Below, in pieces: positions 41,505 through 49,388 of a stretch of 64,000 bases of DNA; within the stretch, counting starts at the first letter, position 1, and each line of letters begins with the position of its first letter. The notes under the pieces are model-generated. The model searched no databases. It had not been told where the DNA came from and worked only from the letters and a program-made list of their open reading frames with translations. The DNA is from Streptomyces chromofuscus. GTDB taxonomy: Bacteria > Actinomycetota > Actinomycetes > Streptomycetales > Streptomycetaceae. The stretch lies in the NCBI RefSeq assembly GCF_015160875.1, contig NZ_CP063374.1, positions 6,761,501 to 6,825,500 of the forward strand, read 5' to 3'. The translations under genes and the position numbers were made by a program.

Positions 41505-42752
41505 ATGCGGCGGACGGAACCGGAAGGGCACGGCCCCGTCCGCTACGGGCCGCCCCTCCCCGACGACGGCCTGCCCGTGCTCCCGGAGCTGTCCGCCGTG
41601 CTCGCCGCCGCGGCGGGCCGTGCCGGGAGCGAGCCCGTGGGCGGGGGCGCCGCGCTGCTGGACGCGGCGTGCGGGTACTGGGAGCGGCGGGGGCTCGCCA
41701 CCGGCCCCGAGCATGTCGTGGCCGCTCCCGGGGCGCCCGCGCTGCTGCTGGCGCTGACCGCCGCGCTCGGCGGCGACGTGCTGGTGCCGCGGCCCTGTGC
41801 CGCCTGGTGGGCGCCGTACGCACGCCTGCTGGGCCGGCCGGTGTTCCATGTGGCGACGCCCGCCGAGTGCGGGGGAGTACCGGATCCGTACGCCCTGCTG
41901 GAGACGGTGCGCCGGGTGCGCGCCGAGGGCGGGGACCCGCGGCTGCTGGTGCTGTCCCTCGCCGACGACCCGACGGCCACGGTGGCGCCGCCCGAGCTGC
42001 TGCACGAGACCGTCGAGGCCGCCACCGACGAAGGGCTGCACCTGGTCAGCGACGAGACCTGGCGCGACACGCTGCACGCCCCGCACGACACGGTGCTGCT
42101 GAGCCCGGCCGAGATGCTGCACGACCGGGTCACCGTCGTCACCGACCTGGCCGGTGCTCTGCTGCCGCCCGGCTGGCCCGCCGCGGTCGCCCGCTTCCCC
42201 GTCGGCGCGACCGGGGACGGGCTGCACGCGCGCGTGCTGGACGTGCTGACCGCGCTCGACGCGCGCGTCGCCGGCCCCGTCGCCGCCGCGGCCACCTACG
42301 CGCTCGGCGAGCCCGAGCCGCTCGGCGCCCATGTGGCCGCCGCCGTGCTCCTGCACGCGCGGGTGGCGGGGGCCGCGCACCACGCCGTGGTCGCGGCGGG
42401 CGCCCTCGCCCCGCCACCGCAGGCCGGCCGGCACCTGTACGTCGACCTCGGCCCGCTGCGCTCCGGGCTCGCCGCGCACGACGTGGGGGACGCGCAGGAA
42501 CTGGAGGACTTCCTCGCCGCCCGGCTCCGCATGCCGGCACCGGGCGGGCACCGCTTCGGCGACGACCTGGGCGCACTGCGCGTGCGCCTGTCCACCAGCC
42601 CCCTGCTGGGCCGCACGGACGCCGAGCGCGCGGAATGTCTCGGTTCACCCGCGCCGTTGGAACTGCCGCACGTGAAGAGGGCGTTGATCCATCTGAAGTC
42701 GGTACTTGACGATCTCCGAGACGACGCTCAGCGACGGGAGCCTCCTCGATGA
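41505..42752 (+). CDS. aminotransferase class I/II-fold protein lacking the PLP lysine
   Basis: A 415-residue protein with the overall order of fold-type I aminotransferases: a substrate-loop region, VLVPRPCAAWWAPYARLLGR, LLVLSLADDPTATVAPPELL (where NPTG would be), HLVSDETWRDTLHA (the D-E-x-Y position) and a C-terminal VRLSTSPLLG (substrate-binding Arg). Where the Schiff-base lysine should stand the sequence is VVTDLAGALLPPGWPAAVA, with no lysine. The only two lysines in the protein are near its end (HVKRALIHLKS). NPTG is DPTA and the conserved Tyr is Trp. It is therefore probably not a PLP enzyme. ATG at 41505 with GGAGGT upstream. It is coupled (ATGA) to the following MBL hydrolase. Confidence 0.85.
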   Translation: MRRTEPEGHGPVRYGPPLPDDGLPVLPELSAVLAAAAGRAGSEPVGGGAALLDAACGYWERRGLATGPEHVVAAPGAPALLLALTAALGGDVLVPRPCAAWWAPYARLLGRPVFHVATPAECGGVPDPYALLETVRRVRAEGGDPRLLVLSLADDPTATVAPPELLHETVEAATDEGLHLVSDETWRDTLHAPHDTVLLSPAEMLHDRVTVVTDLAGALLPPGWPAAVARFPVGATGDGLHARVLDVLTALDARVAGPVAAAATYALGEPEPLGAHVAAAVLLHARVAGAAHHAVVAAGALAPPPQAGRHLYVDLGPLRSGLAAHDVGDAQELEDFLAARLRMPAPGGHRFGDDLGALRVRLSTSPLLGRTDAERAECLGSPAPLELPHVKRALIHLKSVLDDLRDDAQRREPPR

Positions 42753-43837
42753 CGCAGCAGTCCGAGTCGACCACGACCACCCCCGCCGAGGAGGCCGACG
42801 ACCCGGCGGCCAGGTCGTCGGCGGCATCGGCCGCGCCGCCGCTCGCGCCCCCGTTCCCGCCGCTCGCCGAGCCCCGCCCGCTGGGCGAACGGCGGGTGTG
42901 GCCACGTGCCTTCCACGACCGGCTGACCGCCCCCCTGCCGGGCATCAAGGCCCTCGCCCGGTTCGCCCGCGAGGGAGCCGTACGGCCCGGCCGGGAGGGC
43001 CTCGCCGACATCCCCCGGCTCCCCTTCGAACCGGGTCCGCTGCCCCGCGTCGACGCCCGCACGGTCGCCGTCACCTGGGCGGGACACGCCAGTTGGGTGG
43101 TGCGCATCGGCGGGCTCACCGTGCTCACCGACCCGGTCTGGTCCCGTCGGATCCTCGGCACCCCGGCCCGCATCACACCGGTCGGGGTCGCGTGGAGCGA
43201 ACTGCCGCGCGTCGACGCGGTGGTCATCAGCCACAACCACTACGACCACCTGGACGCCCCCACGTTGCGCAGACTCCCGCGCGACACGCCGGTGTTCGTC
43301 CCGGCCGGCCTCGGGCGCTGGTTCCGGCGCCGCCGGTTCACGCGCGTCACCGAGCTGGACTGGTGGGAGGCTGCCGAACTGGACGGCGTCCGCTTCGACT
43401 TCGTCCCCGCCCATCACTGGTCCAAACGCACCCTGACCGACACCTGCCGCACCCTGTGGGGCGGTTGGGTGCTCACCGGCCGCGAGGGCAGGCGGGTCTA
43501 CTTCGCGGGCGACACGGGGTACGGCCACTGGTTCACGCGCATCGGCCGCCGCTACCCCGGCATCGACCTGGCGCTGATGCCGATCGGCGCGTACGACCCG
43601 CGCTGGTGGCTCAGCGACGTGCACTGCGACCCGGAGGAGGCGGTACGGGCCGTACGGGACCTCGGCGCGCGGCGGATGGCGCCGATGCACTGGGCGACGT
43701 TCGTGCTCTCCGCCGAGCCGGTCCTGGAACCGCTCACGCGTGTGCGCACGGCATGGGAGGAGGCGGGGCTGGACCGGGAGGACCTGTGGGACCTGCCGGT
43801 GGGATCCTCCAAAATCCTCGAGAGCGACGCCCCGTGA
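42749..43837 (+). CDS. MBL-fold metallohydrolase (NAPE-PLD/UlaG-like)
   Basis: A 362-residue protein. A disordered Ala/Pro N-terminus (~1-50) is followed by the hydrolase with TWAGHASWVVRIGGLTVLTD, the metal motif ISHNHYDHLDAPTLRRL, PAHHWSKRTLTD (metal His), VYFAGDTGYGHWF (bridging Asp) and MAPMHWATFVLSAEP (last His). This pattern is that of NAPE-phospholipase-D-like proteins, which cleave phosphodiesters. The start overlaps the stop of the aminotransferase-like gene, so the two proteins are made together. The natural substrate is unknown. Confidence 0.92.
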   Translation: MTQQSESTTTTPAEEADDPAARSSAASAAPPLAPPFPPLAEPRPLGERRVWPRAFHDRLTAPLPGIKALARFAREGAVRPGREGLADIPRLPFEPGPLPRVDARTVAVTWAGHASWVVRIGGLTVLTDPVWSRRILGTPARITPVGVAWSELPRVDAVVISHNHYDHLDAPTLRRLPRDTPVFVPAGLGRWFRRRRFTRVTELDWWEAAELDGVRFDFVPAHHWSKRTLTDTCRTLWGGWVLTGREGRRVYFAGDTGYGHWFTRIGRRYPGIDLALMPIGAYDPRWWLSDVHCDPEEAVRAVRDLGARRMAPMHWATFVLSAEPVLEPLTRVRTAWEEAGLDREDLWDLPVGSSKILESDAP

Positions 43838-43843
43838 GGGGCG
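43828..43843 (+). terminator. short hairpin at the MBL gene end
   Basis: CGCCCC, loop GTGA, GGGGCG (43828-43843) contains the TGA stop in the loop. It ends the plus-strand run before the convergent DedA gene. Confidence 0.4.
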
Positions 43844-43885
43844 CGGGACGTGCGCGACCAGCCCGCAACGGCCCGCGGGCCCCTT

Positions 43886-44512
43886 TCAGCCGGCCGCCCA
43901 CCCGCGTACCCGCCGCCACACACTCGGCACCGCGCTGACCACCAGCGTCAGTGCCACCGCCGCGACCACGCCCTCCCACGGCTCGGGGAACAGCGACCCG
44001 CCGAGGATGCCGATCAGCTGGTACGTCACCGCCCACGCCAGACAGGCGGGCAGATTGCCCCGGGCGAACCGCCGCATCGGCCACTTCGCCAGCAGGCAGG
44101 CCAGCATCACCGGCAGCCGGCCCGCCGGCACCAGCCGCGACAGCACCAGCACGGCGACACCGTGCCCGGCGAGCTTCTCCTGTGCCTGCGCCAGCCGGTC
44201 CTCCGGCGCCCGCGCGCGGATCGCCTCCAGCCAGCGGGAGCCGTTCTTCGACTTCAGGCCGCGCCGCCCCAGCCAGTACAGCGTGACGTCGCCGAGGAAC
44301 GCGGCCAGCGACGCCGTCACGAACACCAGCGCCAGCGAGAAGGGCGCCGTCTGGTGGAAGGCGACCACCGCTGCCGAACTCACCAGCGCGCCCGTCGGCA
44401 CGACCGGTACCAGCGCCCCGACGAGCACCAGCAGGAACAGCGACGGATAGCCGATCGCCTGCTGCGTGGACTCCGTCGGCAGGGGCGTCGTGACGGCCGC
44501 CAGCCAGCTCAC
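43886..44512 (-). CDS. DedA family membrane protein
   Basis: A 208-residue polytopic protein of the DedA/VTT family: SLFLLVLVGALVPVVPTGAL, FVTASLAAFLGDVTLYWLGR (the conserved G-D-x-x-x-Y-x-x-G-R motif) and VLVLSRLVPAGRLPVMLACL. DedA proteins flip polyprenyl or phospholipids across the membrane. The last helix is followed by a short basic tail (VWRRVRGW). The GTG at 44512 overlaps the stop of the MBL gene upstream on the same strand, so translation is coupled. Confidence 0.88.
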   Translation of the reverse strand: MSWLAAVTTPLPTESTQQAIGYPSLFLLVLVGALVPVVPTGALVSSAAVVAFHQTAPFSLALVFVTASLAAFLGDVTLYWLGRRGLKSKNGSRWLEAIRARAPEDRLAQAQEKLAGHGVAVLVLSRLVPAGRLPVMLACLLAKWPMRRFARGNLPACLAWAVTYQLIGILGGSLFPEPWEGVVAAVALTLVVSAVPSVWRRVRGWAAG

Positions 44513-45282
44513 CGGGCGACCTCCAGGCGCACGCTCTCCCCGTGCCTCAGCAGATGCACCGCCACCTGCGGCGCCCGCCGGGCCGCGAGGCGCACGAACT
44601 CGTCGCCGGGCGCGTGGAACTCGTGCGGGCGCACGGCGTCCAGGCCGATCGGCCAGTACGTCCCGAAGTGCACCGGCACCGCGCTGCGCGGCGCCAGCCG
44701 GGCCAGCGCCTCGGCGGCCAGCCGCGGGTCCAGGTGCCCGTGGCCGAGGTGGGGTCCCCAGCCGCCGACGGGCAGCAGGGCCACGTCGACCGGTCCCACC
44801 TCCGCCGCCATCGTGTCGAACAGCCCGGTGTCCCCGGCGAAGTAGGTGCGGGCCTCCCCCTCGACGACGTAGCCGAGGGCGGGGCAGTGGTGCGGGCCGA
44901 ACGGCAGCCGCCGTCCGTCGTGCCGCGCGGGGACGGCCCGCACCACCAGGTCGGCCACCCGGGTGGTGTCGCCGGGGGCCATCTCGGTCAGGCGCAGATG
45001 GGCGAGCCGGCGCAGCGCCGGTACCGCCCGGAGTGCGCCCCGGGGCACGAGCAGGCGCGTGCCCGGCGCGAGGCGGGACAGGGACGGCACGTGCAGGTGG
45101 TCGGCGTGCAGGTGGGAGACCAGGGCGACATCGGCGCGCCAGGCGGCGGGCGGGGGCGGCGCGCCGCGGCGGCGGCGCAGATGGGCGAGCCTGCGGGCGA
45201 ACAGGGGATCGGTGAGCACACGTATGTGCGAGTCCGCGACCGTGCACGTCGCGTGCCCCCACCAGGTGATCTCCACCGGCAC
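44509..45282 (-). CDS. MBL-fold metallohydrolase
   Basis: A 257-residue MBL hydrolase: EITWWGHATCTVADSHIRVL, VALVSHLHADHLHVPSLSRL, PARHDGRRLPFGPHHCPALG, TYFAGDTGLFDTM and AVPVHFGTYWPIG. It is related to the 42749 protein but shorter and of the lineage seen next to DedA genes. The GTG at 45282 with GGAGG upstream is preferred to a longer start at 45384. Pairing with DedA suggests a lipid or cell-envelope substrate (inference). Confidence 0.88.
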   Translation of the reverse strand: MPVEITWWGHATCTVADSHIRVLTDPLFARRLAHLRRRRGAPPPPAAWRADVALVSHLHADHLHVPSLSRLAPGTRLLVPRGALRAVPALRRLAHLRLTEMAPGDTTRVADLVVRAVPARHDGRRLPFGPHHCPALGYVVEGEARTYFAGDTGLFDTMAAEVGPVDVALLPVGGWGPHLGHGHLDPRLAAEALARLAPRSAVPVHFGTYWPIGLDAVRPHEFHAPGDEFVRLAARRAPQVAVHLLRHGESVRLEVAR

Positions 45283-45364
45283 CTCTTTGCCTCCTTCGCG
45301 CGACTCCCCGAAGCCTACGGGCAGGAGTAGGGTCGGCGGCGAAACCCGGAGGTGAGGGGGCGCC

Positions 45365-45766
45365 ATGGGAGCGTTGCGCGTCACGGCGATCGCCAGTCTG
45401 ACGCCGCTGGAGGAACTGGACGCGGACCCCTTTCTGGTCGACTCCCGCAGCCAGCACGCGATGTGCGCGCGGTGGGCCGCGGAGCGGGGTTACGTCGTCG
45501 CCCGTCAGCTGCTGGTGCGCGGACTGCGCCCCGACCACAGCGCCCTGTGGGACGGCGTACGGCCCGGACGCGACGTCTTCGTCGCGCCGAGCCGCCGCGT
45601 GCTGGAGAGCGCGCTGTCGGACGTCGAGGAGTTCACCGCGGAGTGCGCGCGGCGCGGGGTGCGGGTGGAGACGGTGGGGCGGGCCGAGCCGTCGTACGAC
45701 GCGCAGATGAAGGCCCGGGTGCACCGGCGGCTGTCGATGCCGACCGCCGGGTACGACGGACGCTGA
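45365..45766 (+). CDS. conserved hypothetical protein, recombinase-fold-like
   Basis: A 133-residue protein seen in streptomycetes. The stretch SQHAMCARWAAERGYVVARQ, then DHSALWDGVRPGRDVFVAPS, recalls the serine-recombinase N-terminal fold (S-x-x-x-Q...A...GY). The catalytic N-terminal serine motif and a DNA-binding domain are missing, so it is not a recombinase as such. I cannot assign a function. ATG at 45365 with GAGGGGG ~5 bases upstream. It diverges from the MBL/DedA pair. Confidence 0.65.
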   Translation: MGALRVTAIASLTPLEELDADPFLVDSRSQHAMCARWAAERGYVVARQLLVRGLRPDHSALWDGVRPGRDVFVAPSRRVLESALSDVEEFTAECARRGVRVETVGRAEPSYDAQMKARVHRRLSMPTAGYDGR

Positions 45767-45858
45767 CCTTCGCCCGTCCCCGGGGAGGCGACGGTTCCGG
45801 CCCGCGTTGTGACACTGTGGACGCAGGCCCGTTCCGGCGGCGGGCCGGGACGTGAGGT

Positions 45859-48003
45859 GTGCGGGGAGTGCTCGGAGGGCGTTGGCGGCGGATCGTCAGC
45901 CAGGTGGGGCGGAGCGTCGCGGTGTGGGCCGTCAGCACGGTCACGATGCTGGTGCTCGCCGGAATTCTGCCGGACTTCCAGTTGCAGAGCCCCGACGGGG
46001 ACAGTGCCACCACCATCGCGGTGACCGCCGCGTCCGCCGCCGGCGCCTTCGGACTGCTGTCCGCCGTGGTCTGGCCGCTGCTGGTGCGGCTCCTGCTGCT
46101 GGTGCCCGCGCTCGTGCTCGGCCTGCTGGTGTTCTTCCTCAACGGCGCGCTGCTCCTGCTCGCCCTGCGTCTGGACCCGGCCGAACGCGGCGCCGTCGAC
46201 CCGGAGACCGCGGTGGTCGTCGCCGCCGTGATGTCCGCGGTCGCCTCCGCCACCGGCGCGGCCCTCGCCGTCCGCGACGACGACGCCTACCGGCGCCGCC
46301 TGTACCGTCTCGCCGACCGGCGCCGGCGCACCCCCGCGCACGGGCCGGTCAGCCCCGGCATCGTCTTCGTCCAGCTCGACGGCGTCGGGCACGACGTGCT
46401 GACGGCCGCCGTCGGCAAGGGGCTGATGCCGACCGTCGCCCGCTGGCTCGGCCGCGGATCCGCCGACGGGCCGGGCCGGCCCACCCACCACCTCACCCCC
46501 TGGCGCACCGACTGGTCCAGCCAGACCGGCGCCAGCCAGCTCGGCATCCTGCACGGCAGCACCTTCGACGTCCCCGCGTTCCGGTGGTACGAGAAGGACA
46601 CCCAGGAGGTGATGGTCAGCAACCGGCCGACCAGCGCCGCCGAACTCCAGCGCCGCGCCGTCGAACGCACCGGCGAGGGCGGACTGCTCACCGTCGACGG
46701 CGCCAGCCGCGGCAACCTGTTCAGCGGCGGAGCCGACGAGCAGGCCCTCGTGCTGTCCATCACGACCCGGCGGCGCAGCCGCGAGACCCGCTCCCGCGCG
46801 GGCTACTTCGCCTACTTCTCCGACCCGGCCAACGCCGTGCGCACCGCCCTGTCCTTCGTCGCCGAGACCGGCCGCGAGGTGGCCCAGTCCACCCGGGCCC
46901 GGATGCGCAAGGTCCGCCCGCGCGTCTCCCGCGGCGGCCTCTACCCGTTCGTCCGCGCCTTCGCGACCGTCGTCGAACGGGACGTCGTCGTCGCCGCGGT
47001 GATGGGCGACCTGCTCGCCGGGCGCACCGCCGTCTACGCCGACCTGGTCGCGTACGACGAGGTGGCGCACCACTCCGGGCCGACGAGCCGGGACGCCGAG
47101 AAGGTCCTGGAACGCCTCGACCGGGCCCTCGCGCTGATCGAGAAGGTCGCCGAGCACGCCCCCCGCCCCTACCGGATCGTCGTCCTGTCCGACCACGGCC
47201 AGAGCCCCGGCGAGACCTTTCGCGCCCGCTACGGCCTCACCCTCGGCGACCTGGTCCGGGCCGGCTGCGGGCTGCCCGTGCCGCGCCGGGCGGAGCGCAC
47301 CCGCAGCGGCGCGGAGGCCCGCGCGGCCGTCCGGGCCGCCCTGCGCAGGCCGGTGGAGGAGGAGCACGACCAGCGCCGCCCGTCGCGCCGCTCGGAGCCG
47401 ATCGTCCTGGCCTCCGGCAATCTCGGCCTGGTCTCGTTCCCGGCCGTGCCCCACCGGATGAGCAGGGAGGAGATCGACGCCCGCCATCCCGCGCTGCTGC
47501 CGACCCTCGCCAACCACCCCGGCATCGGGTTCCTCCTCGTGCGCAGCGAGGAGCACGGCGGGGTGGTGCTCGGCGCGAACGGCGCCGAGGTCCCCGTGGA
47601 CGAACTCTCCGACGAACACCCCGGGCCGCTCGCCGGGTACGGGCCCGGCGCCGCCCAGGCGGTGCTCCGTACCCACTCCTTCCCGCACACCGCCGACATC
47701 ATGGTCAACTCCTTCCACGACCCCGCCGACGGAGAGGTCCTCGCCTTCGAGGAGCAGATCGGCTCGCACGGCGGCCTCGGCGGCTGCCAGAGCCGTCCCT
47801 TCCTGCTGTCGCCGGTCGCCCTGTCCGCGCCGGTGGCCGACGGGGCGGAACCGGTCGGCGCGGAGCAGGTCCACCGGGTGCTGCGTCGCTGGCTGCGGGA
47901 GTGCAACGGGCCCCAGGTGCCGCTGGACGATTCCCGGCTCACGGTCCGCGACGCCACACCTTTTGCGGTGCCGGACCTGCCCACACAGGACAAAATCGTG
48001 TGA
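45859..48003 (+). CDS. membrane-anchored type I phosphodiesterase/alkaline-phosphatase fusion
   Basis: A 714-residue protein. Four transmembrane helices in the first ~135 residues (VSTVTMLVLAGILPDFQLQS, GAFGLLSAVVWPLLVRLLLL, VLGLLVFFLNGALLLLALRL, AVMSAVASATGAALAV) match the holin-4/MMPL-like small membrane domain. From ~165 an alkaline-phosphatase-superfamily phosphodiesterase follows, with IVFVQLDGVGHDVLTAAV (metal Asp), THHLTPWRTDWSSQTGASQL (nucleophile region), AYDEVAHHSGPTSRDAE and IVVLSDHGQSPGETF (metal Asp/His). It probably hydrolyses phosphoester head groups at the membrane. GTG at 45859. Confidence 0.85.
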   Translation: MRGVLGGRWRRIVSQVGRSVAVWAVSTVTMLVLAGILPDFQLQSPDGDSATTIAVTAASAAGAFGLLSAVVWPLLVRLLLLVPALVLGLLVFFLNGALLLLALRLDPAERGAVDPETAVVVAAVMSAVASATGAALAVRDDDAYRRRLYRLADRRRRTPAHGPVSPGIVFVQLDGVGHDVLTAAVGKGLMPTVARWLGRGSADGPGRPTHHLTPWRTDWSSQTGASQLGILHGSTFDVPAFRWYEKDTQEVMVSNRPTSAAELQRRAVERTGEGGLLTVDGASRGNLFSGGADEQALVLSITTRRRSRETRSRAGYFAYFSDPANAVRTALSFVAETGREVAQSTRARMRKVRPRVSRGGLYPFVRAFATVVERDVVVAAVMGDLLAGRTAVYADLVAYDEVAHHSGPTSRDAEKVLERLDRALALIEKVAEHAPRPYRIVVLSDHGQSPGETFRARYGLTLGDLVRAGCGLPVPRRAERTRSGAEARAAVRAALRRPVEEEHDQRRPSRRSEPIVLASGNLGLVSFPAVPHRMSREEIDARHPALLPTLANHPGIGFLLVRSEEHGGVVLGANGAEVPVDELSDEHPGPLAGYGPGAAQAVLRTHSFPHTADIMVNSFHDPADGEVLAFEEQIGSHGGLGGCQSRPFLLSPVALSAPVADGAEPVGAEQVHRVLRRWLRECNGPQVPLDDSRLTVRDATPFAVPDLPTQDKIV

Positions 48004-48326
48004 TGTGGAGCGATGTCAGGCCATGCCCGACCATGGGCGCCGTCCCGGCGATCCCGGGCATCAGTTCGAAGAGAGGCTGAGACCCCGGCCGCCCCCGCCC
48101 CCGCCCGGCAGACCCCCGCCGGCACCGGCGAACACCGCGCTGGTCTCCATGACCGGCTGCCTCAACGGCTGGACGCTGCTGCCGGAGTACTGGTGTACGC
48201 CGTGATGGCAGCAGGCCGAAGGGGCGCGCAGAACCGCGCGACCAGCCCCGACGCACCAGTAGACGCACAACAGCCGTCGTGAGAAATTCGGCTGCGCCAC
48301 CGGAACCCGCCGCTCACACTGGACGC
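48004..48326. other. intergenic, one hairpin, no gene
   Basis: The 323-base gap holds an inverted repeat ATGCCCG (48023-48029) / CGGGCAT (48055-48061) that could end transcription of the phosphodiesterase gene. I see no open frame with recognisable content. The promoter of the MoxR operon should lie in its right part, but no consensus is obvious. Confidence 0.4.
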
Positions 48327-49388
48327 GTGCAGGCAGCCATAACCGTCACCCCCGCCCGCGTCCCCGACCTCCTTCTCGGCCTCGCCACCGTCCGGCCGGT
48401 CTTCCTCTGGGGTGCCCCCGGCATCGGGAAGTCGTCCCTGGTGCGGGAGTTCGCCGAGTCGCTCGGCCTGGAGTGCGTGAGCCTGCTCGGTACGCAGCTC
48501 GCGCCCGAGGACCTGATCGGCGTGCCGCAGATCCGCGACGGACGGTCGGTGTTCTGCCCGCCGGAGGCGATCGCCCGCGACGAGCCGTACTGCCTGTTCC
48601 TCGACGAGCTGAACGCGGCCACGCCGGACGTGCAGAAGGCGTTCTACTCGCTGATCCTGGACCGCCGGATCGGGGACTACGAACTGCCCAAGGGCTCCAT
48701 CGTGATCGGCGCCGGCAACCGGGCCACCGACAACGCCCTCGCCCGCCCCATCGCCTCCGCGCTGGTCAACCGCCTGGCGCACGTGCACCTGGAGGCGTCC
48801 CCGAAGGACTGGCTGGTGTGGGCGGCGAACAACGGCATCCACCCGTGGATCCTGGACCACCTCACCGACCGGCCCGACCACCTGTGGTCCCGGCCGCCCA
48901 AGACCGAGGAGCCGTTCTCCACGCCCCGCTCCTGGCACATGCTCTCCGACGCGCTGCACTCCTTCGGACGCGACCTCGACGAGGAGACGCTGAAGGTGCT
49001 CGCGCACGGCACCCTGACGCCCGCGCACGCGACCGCGTTCTGCGGCTACGTCAAGATCGTGCGCAGCCGGTTCGGCATCGAGGCGATCCTCAAGGGCGAA
49101 GCCCGCTGGCCGCACCGCCTGGAGGACCGCGATCTGCTCTACTACCTCGCCGAGTCCTTCCGCGGCCGGCTGGTCAAGGAACTGCCCGCGAGCAAGGAGC
49201 ACATGTCGGCGCAGGGGCGGGAGACGGCGTACCGCGCCAAGTCGCTGCTGGTGCAGCTCGCCGAGATCTCCGTCGAGGTCGCGCAGAGCGTGATCGCCTC
49301 CGACGCCGACGGCAACCCGGTCCTGCCCGCCTGGTTCCTGATCGAGGCGGCCCGCGACATGCCGCGTCTGGTGGAGGCGCGGCGGTGA
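48327..49388 (+). CDS. MoxR-type AAA+ ATPase
   Basis: A 353-residue AAA+ protein: Walker A WGAPGIGKSS (~29-38), Walker B YCLFLDELNAA, sensor 1 IVIGAGNRATDNA and arginine region ALVNRLAHVHLEAS. MoxR ATPases act as chaperones that insert cofactors or remodel partner proteins carrying vWA domains. The GTG at 48327 is used. Its stop overlaps the start of the vWA gene downstream (GTGA), the usual MoxR-vWA pairing. Confidence 0.92.
   Translation: MQAAITVTPARVPDLLLGLATVRPVFLWGAPGIGKSSLVREFAESLGLECVSLLGTQLAPEDLIGVPQIRDGRSVFCPPEAIARDEPYCLFLDELNAATPDVQKAFYSLILDRRIGDYELPKGSIVIGAGNRATDNALARPIASALVNRLAHVHLEASPKDWLVWAANNGIHPWILDHLTDRPDHLWSRPPKTEEPFSTPRSWHMLSDALHSFGRDLDEETLKVLAHGTLTPAHATAFCGYVKIVRSRFGIEAILKGEARWPHRLEDRDLLYYLAESFRGRLVKELPASKEHMSAQGRETAYRAKSLLVQLAEISVEVAQSVIASDADGNPVLPAWFLIEAARDMPRLVEARR

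Noticed and set aside
45365..45766. Serine recombinase gene
   Set aside because: Only a loose resemblance of the resolvase fold is visible. The catalytic serine motif and DNA-binding domain are missing, and no mobile element surrounds it.
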